DNA of 64,000 nucleotides from Streptomyces sp. HUAS 15-9 (GCF_025642155.1 NZ_CP106798.1:4154001-4218000), one strand, 5' to 3'; counted from the first letter of the stretch, positions 1 through 8,125 are shown. A program made the numbers and translations. The notes: generated by a model from the letters alone, not told the origin.

Positions 1-266
1 AGCAGGCACTGTCGAAGCCGACGGAGGAGTTCGTGCGGTCGCACGGGCTGCGGCTGGTCGTCTCGGCGGTCGCCGAACTGGAGTCGGGCAATCTGGACGC
101 GGCGTGCGAGCAGGGGGTGCGGGCCGTGGAGGTCGCGGGGCGGATATCGTCCGCGCGCACCACGGAGTACGTGAAGGATCTGCTGCACCGGCTGGAGCCG
201 TACGGCGACGAACCGCGCGTGGTCGAGCTGCGGGAGCGGGCGCGACCGCTGTTGGCTCCCGCCTAG
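1..266 (+). CDS. C-terminal end of a probable TPR-type regulator (partial)
   Basis: The reading frame is already open at base 3 and ends with TAG at 264-266, so only about the last 87 residues are in the window. They are helical and rich in Ala, Leu, Glu and Arg, with segments such as [20 protein letters not shown] and [20 protein letters not shown]. This looks like the last tetratricopeptide-type helices of the large Streptomyces transcriptional regulators that combine an N-terminal HTH with TPRs. The HTH part lies outside the window, so the function is inferred from the tail only. A hairpin at 369-386 follows. Confidence 0.5.
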   Translation, partial: QALSKPTEEFVRSHGLRLVVSAVAELESGNLDAACEQGVRAVEVAGRISSARTTEYVKDLLHRLEPYGDEPRVVELRERARPLLAPA

Positions 267-368
267 GTGCCGGGTTCCTGAGCGTCTGCCTGGCTGATGC
301 AGGCTTGGGGGTGCGGGCTGACTGCGGCTTGTCGCGCCCCGCGGCGGAGCCGCTGGTGTCACAGGCCC

Positions 369-386
369 GCGCCCCTTTCGGGGCGC
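369..386 (+). terminator. Short GC hairpin after the partial regulator gene
   Basis: The seven-base arms GCGCCCC and GGGGCGC enclose a four-base loop. It lies between the TAG at 266 and the next gene at 455. There is no clear T-run, as is common in Streptomyces, so termination is inferred. Confidence 0.4.
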
Positions 387-454
387 TGTCGTCACCCTGG
401 TTTCAACGCGTTGTCGGTGGCGCAGTGCACTATCGATGCCAGGAGGTGGTGCAG

Positions 455-1663
455 GTGCGGGAGGTCGCGTACGACTGCGACGTGCTGGTGGTCGGCGGTG
501 GGATCGTCGGGCTGTCGACGGCGTATGCGATCACACGTGCCGCACCTGGGACACGGGTGACCGTGCTGGAGAAGGAGCCGGGGCCCGCCCGGCACCAGAC
601 GGGGCGCAACAGCGGTGTGATCCACAGCGGGATCTACTACCGTCCCGGCTCGCTCAAGGCGCGGTACGCGGTGCGGGGCGCCGCCGAGATGGTGAAGTTC
701 TGTGCCGAGTACGGCATCGCGCACGCCGTGACCGGCAAGCTGATCGTCGCCACCGAGCGCTCCGAGCTGCCCCGGCTGCACGCCCTGGTGCAGCGCGGCC
801 GGGAGAACGGGATTCCGGTGCGGGAGCTGGGCGCCGCGCAGATCGCCGAGTACGAGCCGGAGGTGCGTGGCCTCGCGGCCATACACGTCGGGACGACGGG
901 CGTGGCCGACTTCGCCGGGGTCGCACGGCAGCTCGCCGAGGCGTCCGGGGCGGAGATCCGGTACGGGGCACGGGCCGTGCGGGTGGACCGCCGCCCGGAG
1001 CTGGGGGTCGCCGTGCGGACGGCGGGCGGGGACATCGTGCGCGGGCGGGTGCTGGTGAACTGCGCCGGGCTGTACTGCGACGAGGTGGCCCGGCTGACCG
1101 GCGACGAGCCCGAGGTGCGGATCGTGCCCTTCCGGGGCGAGTACTACGAGCTGGCGCGGCCCGCACTGGTGCGGGGCCTGGTGTATCCGGTGCCGGACCC
1201 GGCGTTCCCGTTCCTCGGCGTGCATCTCACGCGCGGGATCGACGGGGGCGTGCACGTCGGCCCCAACGCGGTGCCCGCCCTGGCCCGGGAGGGGTACGGC
1301 TGGGGGGTCGTACGGCCGCGTGAGGTGGCGGGCACGCTGGCCTGGCCCGGGGCGTGGGCGATGGCCCGGCAGCACTGGCGCTACGGGGCCGGGGAGTTTT
1401 GGCGCTCGGTGTCGAAGCCGGCGTTCACGGACGCGGTGCGCAGACTGCTGCCCGCCGTGCAGCCGGACGATCTGGTGCGGGCGGCCCCCGGGGTGCGCGC
1501 GCAGGCCGTCCTGCGGGACGGGACACTCGTCGACGACTTCCTGATCCGGGAGGGCGCACGGGCCGTGCACGTGCTGAACGCCCCGTCTCCGGCGGCCACG
1601 GCCTCGCTGCCGATCGGGAGGTCTGTGGCGCGCCGGGCACTGGCCGTGCTGGGCTCGTTGTGA
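455..1663 (+). CDS. lhgO: L-2-hydroxyglutarate oxidase (LhgO family FAD oxidoreductase)
   Basis: A 402-residue flavoprotein of the DAO/LhgO family, which oxidises L-2-hydroxyglutarate to 2-oxoglutarate and feeds electrons to the membrane quinone pool. The N-terminal dinucleotide-binding fold is plain: VLVVGGGIVGLSTAY near residues 9-23, followed by an acidic strand end (VTVLEKEPG). The family motif RHQTGRNSGVIHSGIYY follows near residue 45, and the C-terminal FAD region holds NAPSPAATASLPIG. The length matches the family (about 400). The frame is open much further upstream, but GTG 455 is chosen because AGGAGG at 441-446 sits 8 bases ahead and translation begins immediately before the Rossmann strand. 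trmB follows 42 bases downstream on the same strand. Confidence 0.85.
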   Translation: MREVAYDCDVLVVGGGIVGLSTAYAITRAAPGTRVTVLEKEPGPARHQTGRNSGVIHSGIYYRPGSLKARYAVRGAAEMVKFCAEYGIAHAVTGKLIVATERSELPRLHALVQRGRENGIPVRELGAAQIAEYEPEVRGLAAIHVGTTGVADFAGVARQLAEASGAEIRYGARAVRVDRRPELGVAVRTAGGDIVRGRVLVNCAGLYCDEVARLTGDEPEVRIVPFRGEYYELARPALVRGLVYPVPDPAFPFLGVHLTRGIDGGVHVGPNAVPALAREGYGWGVVRPREVAGTLAWPGAWAMARQHWRYGAGEFWRSVSKPAFTDAVRRLLPAVQPDDLVRAAPGVRAQAVLRDGTLVDDFLIREGARAVHVLNAPSPAATASLPIGRSVARRALAVLGSL

Positions 1664-1689
1664 CCGGGCTCACCGTGTCCCGGCTCGCG

Positions 1690-1695
1690 TAAAAT
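1690..1695 (+). promoter_or_regulatory. Possible -10 element for leaderless trmB transcript
   Basis: TAAAAT lies 10 bases before the GTG of trmB, and no ribosome binding site is visible in front of that GTG. This spacing fits a leaderless mRNA, which is common in Streptomyces. No convincing -35 is seen. Confidence 0.35.
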
Positions 1696-1705
1696 CGTCA
1701 CCACT

Positions 1706-2530
1706 GTGTCTGAGTTCCTGAACGCCCCCGAATCCCCCCGGCACGTCCCCGGCGTCTCCGTCCGGCACACCCGCGCCAAGGGTGAGCCTCGCTTCCCGGA
1801 CGGCCCCAGGGCCGATCCCGCCGGATCGCACTTCGAGCGGCGGATCCGGAGCTTCCAGCCACGGCGGAGCCGGGTGACCGCGGGGCAGGCGGACGCGCTG
1901 CAGCGGCTGTGGCCCAAGTGGGGCCTCGACATCGACGGGCAGCGGGTCCTCGACCTGGGCGAGCTGTTCGGGAACGACAAGCCCGTGGTGCTGGAGATCG
2001 GGTTCGGCATGGGCGAGGCCACCGCGCAGATGGCCGCCGAGAACCCCGACCTCAACATCCTCGCCGTCGACGTGCACACCCCGGGGCAGGGCAACCTGCT
2101 CAACCTCTGCGACCAGAACGGGCTGTCCAACGTCCGGGTCGGCAACGGGGACGCGATCATCCTGCTGCGCGAGATGCTCACGCCCGACTCGCTCGACGGG
2201 CTGCGCGTCTACTTCCCCGACCCCTGGCCGAAGAAGCGGCACCACAAGCGGCGGCTGATCCAGCCGGAGTTCCTCGACCTGGCCGCCACCCGCCTCAGAC
2301 CGGGGGCGATCGTGCACTGCGCGACGGACTGGGAGCCGTACGCCGAGCAGATGCTCGAAGTGCTGACCGCGCACCCGGACTTCGAGAACACCCGGCCCGA
2401 CGGCGGTTTCTCGCCGCGTCCCGGCTTCAGGCCGCTGACCCGTTTCGAGGGTCAGGGACTGGACAAGGGGCATGTGGTGAACGATCTGCTCTTCCGCCGC
2501 GTACAGCACCGGGAGCAGCAGCGACGTTAG
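1706..2530 (+). CDS. trmB: tRNA (guanine-N7-)-methyltransferase TrmB
   Basis: A 274-residue SAM-dependent methyltransferase that makes m7G46 in the variable loop of tRNAs. Visible family signatures are the SAM-binding loop VVLEIGFGMGEATAQMA (near residue 93), the acidic strand LAVDVHTPG, the catalytic-region motif YFPDPWPKKRHHKRRL (near residue 171) and the C-terminal ATDWEPYAEQM. An actinobacterial N-terminal extension of about 50 Pro/Arg-rich residues precedes the fold. The GTG start directly follows a -10-like hexamer. The PrsW-like gene begins 10 bases after the stop, suggesting co-transcription. Confidence 0.93.
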   Translation: MSEFLNAPESPRHVPGVSVRHTRAKGEPRFPDGPRADPAGSHFERRIRSFQPRRSRVTAGQADALQRLWPKWGLDIDGQRVLDLGELFGNDKPVVLEIGFGMGEATAQMAAENPDLNILAVDVHTPGQGNLLNLCDQNGLSNVRVGNGDAIILLREMLTPDSLDGLRVYFPDPWPKKRHHKRRLIQPEFLDLAATRLRPGAIVHCATDWEPYAEQMLEVLTAHPDFENTRPDGGFSPRPGFRPLTRFEGQGLDKGHVVNDLLFRRVQHREQQRR

Positions 2531-2540
2531 GGTCAATGCC

Positions 2541-3875
2541 GTGACCACCTTTCCCCCGTATCCGACGCACCCCGCCGGCCCCGACGGCGGTGCGCTCCAT
2601 CACCCGCGCTGGTGGCAGCGCAGATGGGTGCGGTACGGGGCACTCATCACCCTGCTCGCGCTCTCCGGGCTCGTCATCCTCGCCCTGGTCCGCGAACAGA
2701 CCGGCACGGAAGGGTTCCTGGTCGGGATCTGTCTCGCCGTGCTGCCCGTGCCCCTGCTCATAGCCGCCTTCCGCTGGCTCGACCGGGTCGAGCCGGGGCC
2801 CTGGCGGAACTTGCTCTTCGCGTTCGCCTGGGGCGCCTGCGCGGCGGCGTTGATAGCCATCGTGGCCAACAGCTTCGCGACGCGGTGGATAGCCACGACC
2901 ACCGCCGATCCGTCCGGCGCCGACACCCTCGGCGCCACCGTCATAGCGCCCATCGTGGAGGAGTCCTCCAAGGCGGCGGCCGTACTCCTCGTCTTCCTGT
3001 TCCGCAGACGGGACTTCACCGGGATCGTGGACGGCGTGGTGATAGCGGGGGTCACCGCCACCGGGTTCGCCTTCACCGAGAACATCCTCTATCTCGGCAC
3101 CGCCTTCGGCACCGACCAGATGACCGGCGACCGCGGCATCGCCTCCGTCACGGCCGCGACGTTCTTCGTGCGCGTCGTGATGTCCCCGTTCGCGCACCCC
3201 CTCTTCACCGTCCTCACCGGCATCGGCTTCGGCATCGCCGCGCTCTCCGCCGAGCGGCAGCATGTGCGGCGGGTGCTGGTGCCGCTCGGCGGGCTGCTGC
3301 TCGCGATGAGCATGCACGCGTTCTGGAACGGCTCCTCGACCTTCGGCCCGTACGGGTTCTTCGCGGTGTACGCAGCGTTCATGGTGCCCGCGTTCGGGCT
3401 GCTGACCTGGCTGGCGATCTGGACACGGCAGCGCGAACTGCGGACCGTGCGCGAGGAACTGCCCGTGTATGTCTTCGCCGGGTGGCTCGGGCCCGCCGAA
3501 CCGTTCGTGCTCGGCTCGATGCGGGCACGGCAGATGGCCCGGGACTACGCCGGCCACCACCTGGGCAAGCAGGCGGCGCGCGCCGTGGGGCAGTACGAGG
3601 CGGACGCGACGGCACTGGCGTTCCTGCGCCATCGCGGGCGCCGGGGCCGCGCGGGGGCCGACTACGTCGTACGGGAGCGGGAGTTGCTGGCCGAGCTGTG
3701 GAAGCGACGCCAGGTGGCCCGTCCGGCGATGGAGTACGCGGCCCGGATGTCCGCGCCGCCCCGGCCGGTGTACGGGCCGCAGATCCCGTACGGGCCACAG
3801 GTGCCGTACGGGATGCCGGTGCAGTACGGGTACCCGGCCGCGCCGTATCCCGCGTACAACCCCTATCGGCCTTAG
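2541..3875 (+). CDS. PrsW-family intramembrane metalloprotease
   Basis: A 444-residue multi-pass membrane protein of the PrsW/CPBP-like glutamic-type family, known in Bacillus for site-1 cleavage of the anti-sigma factor RsiW. About eight hydrophobic segments lie between residues 28 and 300. The first catalytic motif is in IAPIVEESSKAAAVLL (EExxK), followed by FTENILYLG (FxxxEN-type) and later conserved histidines in SPFAHPLFT and SMHAFWN. The C-terminal 150 residues are soluble, ending in a Tyr/Pro/Gly-rich tail with repeated YGP-type units. The substrate is unknown. It starts with GTG 10 bases after trmB. Confidence 0.85.
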   Translation: MTTFPPYPTHPAGPDGGALHHPRWWQRRWVRYGALITLLALSGLVILALVREQTGTEGFLVGICLAVLPVPLLIAAFRWLDRVEPGPWRNLLFAFAWGACAAALIAIVANSFATRWIATTTADPSGADTLGATVIAPIVEESSKAAAVLLVFLFRRRDFTGIVDGVVIAGVTATGFAFTENILYLGTAFGTDQMTGDRGIASVTAATFFVRVVMSPFAHPLFTVLTGIGFGIAALSAERQHVRRVLVPLGGLLLAMSMHAFWNGSSTFGPYGFFAVYAAFMVPAFGLLTWLAIWTRQRELRTVREELPVYVFAGWLGPAEPFVLGSMRARQMARDYAGHHLGKQAARAVGQYEADATALAFLRHRGRRGRAGADYVVRERELLAELWKRRQVARPAMEYAARMSAPPRPVYGPQIPYGPQVPYGMPVQYGYPAAPYPAYNPYRP

Positions 3876-3939
3876 GGCGCAGCGGACAGGCGTGGCACAC
3901 GGCTGCGCCGACTCGGAAGAGGTCCCGCAAACACCTGAC

Positions 3940-3978
3940 CGGCGGTCCTGACGTCGGGGGGTGCCGTCAGGACCGCCG
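3940..3978. terminator. Convergent hairpin terminator
   Basis: A perfect 14-bp stem (CGGCGGTCCTGACG and its complement) with an 11-base loop lies between the stop of the PrsW-like gene and the stop of the M23 peptidase on the other strand. It probably serves both genes. Confidence 0.65.
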
Positions 3979-3996
3979 GGGGTTCGACAGGTTGGG

Positions 3997-5037
3997 TCAG
4001 GGGTTGAGGCCCTTGCCCCGCAGCCATGTCATCGGGTCGGTCCCGGTGGCCTGGCCGCCCGGGTGGACCTCCAGGTGCAGATGCGGGCCCGTGACGTTAC
4101 CGGTGGCGCCGACGCGGCCGATGACGTCGCCGGTGCTGACCTTCTGCCCGGCGGAGACGCTGATCGAGGACTGGTGGCAGAACCACAGCTCGGTGCCGTC
4201 GTCGAGGGTGAGGATCGTGCGGTAGCCGTAGGAGCCGGCCCAGCCCGCCTCGGTGATCGTGCCGCTGTGGATGGCCTTGATGAGCGTGCCCGTGGGCGCG
4301 GCGAAGTCGAGGCCGGTGTGGTAGCCGGAGGACCACATGGCGCCGGCCTGACCGAAGGTCGAGGTGATCGTGTACGAGGAGGTCGGCAGCGTGTACTGCT
4401 TGGCCAGCGCGGCCAGGCGCGCGGCCTCGGCCTTCTTCTTGGCCGCGGCCTCCGCCGCCGCCTTGGCGTCGGCGGCCTTGGCGGCGGCCTCCTTCTCGGC
4501 CTTGGCGGCCGCGGCGGCGACCTGCCTGTCCGCGGCGGCCGCGGCAGCGGCGGCGGCCTTGGTCTCGACCTGGCCCTGCTGCTTCTCGGCCTGGGCCATG
4601 ATGCGGTTGCGCAGCGCCTCACCGGCGTCGGAGGCGCCCTGGGTGCGGTCGGCGGAGGTCGTGCCGACGCTGCTGAGCGCGGTCGCGGAGCCCTTGGCGG
4701 GGGCCTCGTCCGGGGTGCTGTCGCCGAGCAGGGAGCTGACGGAGGGCAGGTCGGGCATGGAGATGGACACCGGCGGCTTGCCGGTGTTGGCGCTGGCCAT
4801 GCCGCCCGCGCCGACGGCTGCTATGACGCCGACGCCCAGGACCGTGGAGCTACGGGCGAGTCCGCCGCCGCGCTGCTTGCCGACGCGGTGCCGGCCGCGT
4901 ACCGGGCTGAGGGACTCCTCGGTGGGGTTCCACTCCTCCCACGGGCCCTCGTCGGTGCGGTAGCTGCCGTAGCCGAAGGACTCGGTGTGCTCGCTCGGCA
5001 CGAATGGGGCTGTGGGGGCAGGCCGGTTGGACGCCAC
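3997..5037 (-). CDS. M23-family peptidase (LytM-type cell-wall hydrolase)
   Basis: A 346-residue exported endopeptidase likely to cut peptidoglycan cross-bridges or stem peptides. An N-terminal soluble stretch is followed by a hydrophobic export or anchor segment (VLGVGVIAAVGAGGMASA, about residue 66). An Ala/Lys/Glu-rich coiled coil covers roughly residues 145-220. The M23 domain occupies the last 110 residues, with zinc-ligand motifs HTGLDF (HxxxD) and HLHLE (HxH). The GTG start at 5037 is preceded by AGGAAAGGAG at 5047-5056. A c-di-AMP riboswitch lies immediately upstream, as for several Streptomyces cell-wall hydrolases, so synthesis is probably tied to c-di-AMP level. Confidence 0.9.
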   Translation of the reverse strand: MASNRPAPTAPFVPSEHTESFGYGSYRTDEGPWEEWNPTEESLSPVRGRHRVGKQRGGGLARSSTVLGVGVIAAVGAGGMASANTGKPPVSISMPDLPSVSSLLGDSTPDEAPAKGSATALSSVGTTSADRTQGASDAGEALRNRIMAQAEKQQGQVETKAAAAAAAAADRQVAAAAAKAEKEAAAKAADAKAAAEAAAKKKAEAARLAALAKQYTLPTSSYTITSTFGQAGAMWSSGYHTGLDFAAPTGTLIKAIHSGTITEAGWAGSYGYRTILTLDDGTELWFCHQSSISVSAGQKVSTGDVIGRVGATGNVTGPHLHLEVHPGGQATGTDPMTWLRGKGLNP

Positions 5038-5056
5038 GCGGGCGTACTCCTTTCCT

Positions 5057-5222
5057 TCCGTCGCCTACCGGGTTAGCTGACGGGTTCGGAGCAGGAAGGT
5101 CTCCTACGCGCGCATACAGGCCGTGCCTCCACGGCGGCATCCGCGTGATTCACCCCAAGGTGGTGGTTCCCCGGTTCCCTTGCGGGATTCGGCGCGTGCG
5201 CACGGAGCCGACTCTTGTGACG
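5057..5222 (-). ncRNA. c-di-AMP riboswitch (ydaO-yuaA leader)
   Basis: On the minus strand the leader of the M23 gene contains the conserved ydaO-yuaA elements in order: GGGGAACCACC, then GGGGTGAATC, a variable stem, and GAACCCGTCAGCTAACCCGG followed by TAGGCGACGG. The last block ends just before the ribosome binding site. In actinobacteria this class commonly precedes resuscitation-factor and M23 hydrolase genes and turns expression off when c-di-AMP is high. The 5' boundary is approximate. The promoter should lie in the AT-richer 5225-5400 stretch. Confidence 0.92.
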
Positions 5223-5468
5223 GCTGGGACGACCGCGCTGCGTTATCGAACGTTAATAGACCCAGCTGTCAGATTCCAAGCCGTTCTGCTTGATCATTAA
5301 TGTTTTTACTGCGGGACTTACCTGCCACGACCGATGAAAATCGGGCGAGTTGACCGCAGCACACGAGTCACAACGTTTTTGATGGTGACTCAGATGTTAT
5401 GCGGAGGGCTTTCGTCCGGTCACTCTTCGTGATAATCGCCTGGCCGTCGCCTGGTCGCACAAAACACC

Positions 5469-5503
5469 CAGGGCCGGAATCCATGAACTGGATTCCGGCC
5501 CTG
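5469..5503 (-). terminator. Rho-independent terminator of tRNA-fMet
   Basis: A 15-bp stem (CAGGGCCGGAATCCA with its complement) and a five-base loop lies just past the tRNA 3' end. Read on the minus strand it is followed by the T-rich tract TGGGTGTTTTGTG. Confidence 0.8.
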
Positions 5504-5512
5504 AGCCTTGAG

Positions 5513-5586
5513 TAGCGGGGACAGGATTTGAACCTGCGACCTCTGGGTTATGAGCCCAGCGAGCTACCGAGCTGCTCCACCCCGCG
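5513..5586 (-). tRNA. tRNA-fMet (anticodon CAT), initiator
   Basis: A 74-nt cloverleaf. The anticodon stem has three consecutive G-C pairs (GGG/CCC), position 1 (C) does not pair with position 72, and an A11-T24 pair is present in the D stem. All three mark the initiator. CCA is not encoded. It is followed by a strong terminator. Confidence 0.95.
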
Positions 5587-5635
5587 TCGGTGTGCCTCAA
5601 GCATACGTCATGCTCAGGGGTGCAAGCGCACAGGT

Positions 5636-6772
5636 TTATTCGAGGGCCGGCAGATGGCGGTTCGGCGCCTTGGCCCGGTCCTCGTACTCGGGCAGCACGA
5701 CGACATCCACGCCCTGGCCCGTCAGCAGCCCGCTGCCGTCGGCGCCCGGCACGAACGTGTCCGGCTCCCGCCAGGCCGTGACCACCCGCCGTACCCCGGC
5801 GTCCAGGATCAGCCGCGCACAGGGAGCGGGCCGTGACGCCCGGCGGGCGCAGGGCTCCAGGCTGCTGTACACCGTGGCGGCGGCCAGCCTCGGGTCGGCC
5901 GGGTCGATCTTGGCCAGCGCCGCCTCCTCGGCGTGCACGACCGGGTCGTCGCCCTCCCGCGAGTGACCGCGGGCCAGCTCGGTGCCGTCGGCGGCCACCA
6001 CGACAGCGCCCACGCTGAAGGCGGTCTCCGAGGGCGGGCACAGCGCCGCGAGGTCACAGGCGATCCGCATCCAGTGCCGGTCCGCCGCGGTGACGGACCG
6101 CCCGGTGCCGGGTGCCGTCGGCTCGTACCGCATCAGTACGACGTCCTCGATGCGACGCGTCTGCAGGAGCCGGAGCCGCCCGCCCTGGTAGCCCCCGGGG
6201 CCGAACAGCCGGGGCGCCGCCGGATCCCCCACCAGAAGCGGCGCGAGGACCAGCTGGAGTTCGTCGGCGAGGCCCTGTCGGAGCAGCTGGGTGTGGATGG
6301 TGCCGCCGCCCTCGACCATCAGCCGGCGCACCCCGCGCTCCTCGTACAGGTGCGTGAGCAGCGTCGCCCAGTCGAGATCGGGGCCGAGCGCGACGACATC
6401 GGCCGCGAGGCCGAGCCCGCGTGCGCGCTCGGCGCCCTTCTCCGTCGTGTACAGGACCTTCTCGCCGCCGGTGTGCCAGAACTTCGCGTCCGGGTCGAGC
6501 TCGCCGGAGCCGCTGACGGTGACCTTGAGGGGGTACTCGGGCCGGCCGGCGGCCACGCGGGCGGCGCGTCGCTCGGGCGAGTTGACCAGGAGCCGGGGGT
6601 TGTCGGCGCGGATCGTGCCGGCGCCGACCAGGATCGCGTCGACCGAAGCCCGCACCTCGTCGACCCGGTCGAAGTCGGCCGGGCTGGACAGGAGCAGCCG
6701 CTCGGGGCCGGTGTCGTCCAGATATCCGTCCAGGGAGACGGCTGCGGACAACAGGACGTACGGGTACGGCAT
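5636..6772 (-). CDS. RibD-like bifunctional protein with reductase and deaminase domains in reversed order
   Basis: A 378-residue protein related to the RibD enzymes that deaminate and reduce the pyrimidine made by GTP cyclohydrolase II. Residues about 1-220 are the RibD_C/dihydrofolate-reductase-like domain (LSAAVSLDGYLDD, VDAILVGAGTIRADNPRLLV, RRLMVEGGGTIHTQLL). Residues about 230-370 are a CMP/dCMP-deaminase-type zinc domain with HAEEAAL and [13 protein letters not shown]. Classical RibD carries the deaminase first. The zinc-binding Cys pair is spaced by nine residues, whereas E. coli RibD has eight. The gene is divergent from the MarR gene, with a palindrome between them, and a GTP cyclohydrolase II gene lies just beyond. 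Substrate is inferred. Confidence 0.75.
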   Translation of the reverse strand: MPYPYVLLSAAVSLDGYLDDTGPERLLLSSPADFDRVDEVRASVDAILVGAGTIRADNPRLLVNSPERRAARVAAGRPEYPLKVTVSGSGELDPDAKFWHTGGEKVLYTTEKGAERARGLGLAADVVALGPDLDWATLLTHLYEERGVRRLMVEGGGTIHTQLLRQGLADELQLVLAPLLVGDPAAPRLFGPGGYQGGRLRLLQTRRIEDVVLMRYEPTAPGTGRSVTAADRHWMRIACDLAALCPPSETAFSVGAVVVAADGTELARGHSREGDDPVVHAEEAALAKIDPADPRLAAATVYSSLEPCARRASRPAPCARLILDAGVRRVVTAWREPDTFVPGADGSGLLTGQGVDVVVLPEYEDRAKAPNRHLPALE

Positions 6773-6821
6773 CGGCGCGCTCTCCCTGACGAGGTCTGAT
6801 GTAGTGCGACTGACGTGCGGG

Positions 6822-6846
6822 CTTGGTTCAAGTTTGAAACAAACTT
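6822..6846. promoter_or_regulatory. Candidate MarR operator between divergent ribD-like and marR genes
   Basis: The sequence AAGTTTGAAACAAACTT is an inverted repeat (AAGTTT/AAACTT) with a TTGAAA core. It sits in the 85-bp divergent intergenic region close to both start sites. Related TTCAAA/TTTGAA elements recur before the ribA gene. Confidence 0.55.
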
Positions 6847-6857
6847 ACACTGGCGGT

Positions 6858-7373
6858 ATGACGACCCGCTGGCTCACCCCCGAGGAGCAGCGCGCCTGGC
6901 GCGCGTACATCGCCGGCAGTCTGCTCCTGGAGGACGCCATCGACCGGCAGCTCCAGCAGGACACCGGCATGCCGCACCTGTACTACTCCATCCTGGCCAA
7001 CCTCTCCGAGGCGCCGGAACACAGCCTGCGCATGACCGACCTCGCCGAGAAGTCGAAGATCACCCGGAGCCGGCTGACCTACGCCGTGACCCGGCTGGAG
7101 AAGGACGGCCTGGTACGGCGTGAGGGCTGCCCCTCCGACAAGCGGGGCAGCATCGCCGTACTGACCGACGAGGGCAGGGCCGTGCTGGACCACGCGGCGC
7201 CGAGTCATGTGGCGACCGTACGCGCCTCCCTCTTCGATCACCTCAGCCCGGAGCAGGTACGGCAGCTGGAGGAGATCTTCGGCGGGATCGCCGAGGCGCT
7301 CCAGGGCGAGGACGCGCGGTGCGCGCCGGACGATGTGCCATGGCGGCGCCGGTCGCCGAAGTCCTGTTCGTGA
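6858..7373 (+). CDS. MarR-family transcriptional regulator
   Basis: A 171-residue winged-helix regulator. The HTH lies around residues 55-100 (LRMTDLAEKSKITRSRLTYA, then VTRLEKDGLVRR), followed by the wing segment PSDKRGSIAVLTDEG and a C-terminal dimerisation helix. The ATG at 6858 is in the correct frame; the frame is open upstream, but that part overlaps the divergent gene. The last ~20 residues are Arg/Pro/Ser-rich and probably disordered. It lies between a RibD-like gene and a GTP cyclohydrolase II gene and probably controls both through the palindromes at 6822-6846 and 7400-7458. The ligand is unknown. Confidence 0.88.
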   Translation: MTTRWLTPEEQRAWRAYIAGSLLLEDAIDRQLQQDTGMPHLYYSILANLSEAPEHSLRMTDLAEKSKITRSRLTYAVTRLEKDGLVRREGCPSDKRGSIAVLTDEGRAVLDHAAPSHVATVRASLFDHLSPEQVRQLEEIFGGIAEALQGEDARCAPDDVPWRRRSPKSCS

Positions 7374-7399
7374 CGCACCGGACAGACTCCGCAAATCCG

Positions 7400-7458
7400 T
7401 TGCTTCAAATTTAAAGCATGGGGTAGGGTTCCGGCATCTGCTTCAAAACTGAAACTCC
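7400..7458. promoter_or_regulatory. Paired candidate MarR operators upstream of ribA
   Basis: Two related palindromes precede the GTP cyclohydrolase II gene: GCTTCAAATTTAAAGC near 7403-7418 and TTCAAAACTGAAA near 7441-7453. Both contain a TTCAAA half-site like the palindrome ahead of marR. The ribosome binding region (GGAGAA) follows before ATG 7477. Confidence 0.55.
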
Positions 7459-7476
7459 TGAACCCGGAGAACCCGC

Positions 7477-8103
7477 ATGCCCGACACCCCAGCCGCCACA
7501 CCGCGCGCCCGCGTCCGGGTACCGCTGCGCTTCCACGACGGTTACAGCGTCGACGCCGAACTCGTCACCTTCCACGGCCTGACCGACGGCCAGGAACACA
7601 TCGCCGTCGTCCTCGGCGACCCCGGACCCGTCCCGCTGGTCCGGCTGCACTCCGAGTGCCTGACCGGCGACGTCTTCGGCTCGGCCCGCTGCGACTGCGG
7701 CCCGCAGCTGCGCGAGGCGGTCGAGCGCATCGCCGACCGCGGCGGCGTACTGCTCTACCTCCGCCAGGAGGGACGCGGCATCGGGCTCTACAACAAGCTC
7801 GACGCGTACGCCCTCCAGGACCAGGGCCTGGACACCTACGAGGCGAACGCCGCGCTGGGCCTCCCGGAGGACGCCCGCGACTACACGGCCGCCGCCCAGA
7901 TGCTGCGCGCCCTCGGCATCGGGGAACTCGACCTGCTCTCCAACAACCCCGACAAGGCCGACCAGCTGCGCACCCTCGGCATCACCGTCCACGACCGCGT
8001 CCCGACGGGCGTCTTCACCACCGCCCACAACGTCCGCTACCTGCGGGCCAAGGTCCTGCAGACCCAGCACACGCTGCCGCTGGCGGAACTCAGCGCGGGC
8101 TGA
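7477..8103 (+). CDS. ribA: GTP cyclohydrolase II
   Basis: A 208-residue GTP cyclohydrolase II, which opens GTP to 2,5-diamino-6-ribosylamino-pyrimidinone phosphate at the start of flavin synthesis. The zinc-binding block is HSECLTGDVFGSARCDCG and the catalytic block RQEGRGIGLYNKLDAYALQD. The Tyr equivalent to E. coli Tyr105 (in AYALQD) is kept, so the standard reaction is expected rather than the formyl-retaining variant known from some Streptomyces paralogues. It is a stand-alone RibA domain without RibB and sits with a MarR gene and a RibD-like gene instead of a rib operon, suggesting a paralogue with its own control. Confidence 0.9.
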   Translation: MPDTPAATPRARVRVPLRFHDGYSVDAELVTFHGLTDGQEHIAVVLGDPGPVPLVRLHSECLTGDVFGSARCDCGPQLREAVERIADRGGVLLYLRQEGRGIGLYNKLDAYALQDQGLDTYEANAALGLPEDARDYTAAAQMLRALGIGELDLLSNNPDKADQLRTLGITVHDRVPTGVFTTAHNVRYLRAKVLQTQHTLPLAELSAG

Positions 8104-8125
8104 CGCCGAAGGCGTCGGCACGGAC

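Noticed and set aside
392..1570. Long antisense open frames opposite lhgO, hrpA, purL, dnaX and others
   Set aside because: They are typical shadows in high-GC DNA: Arg/Pro/Ala-rich, no ribosome binding sites, no family motifs.
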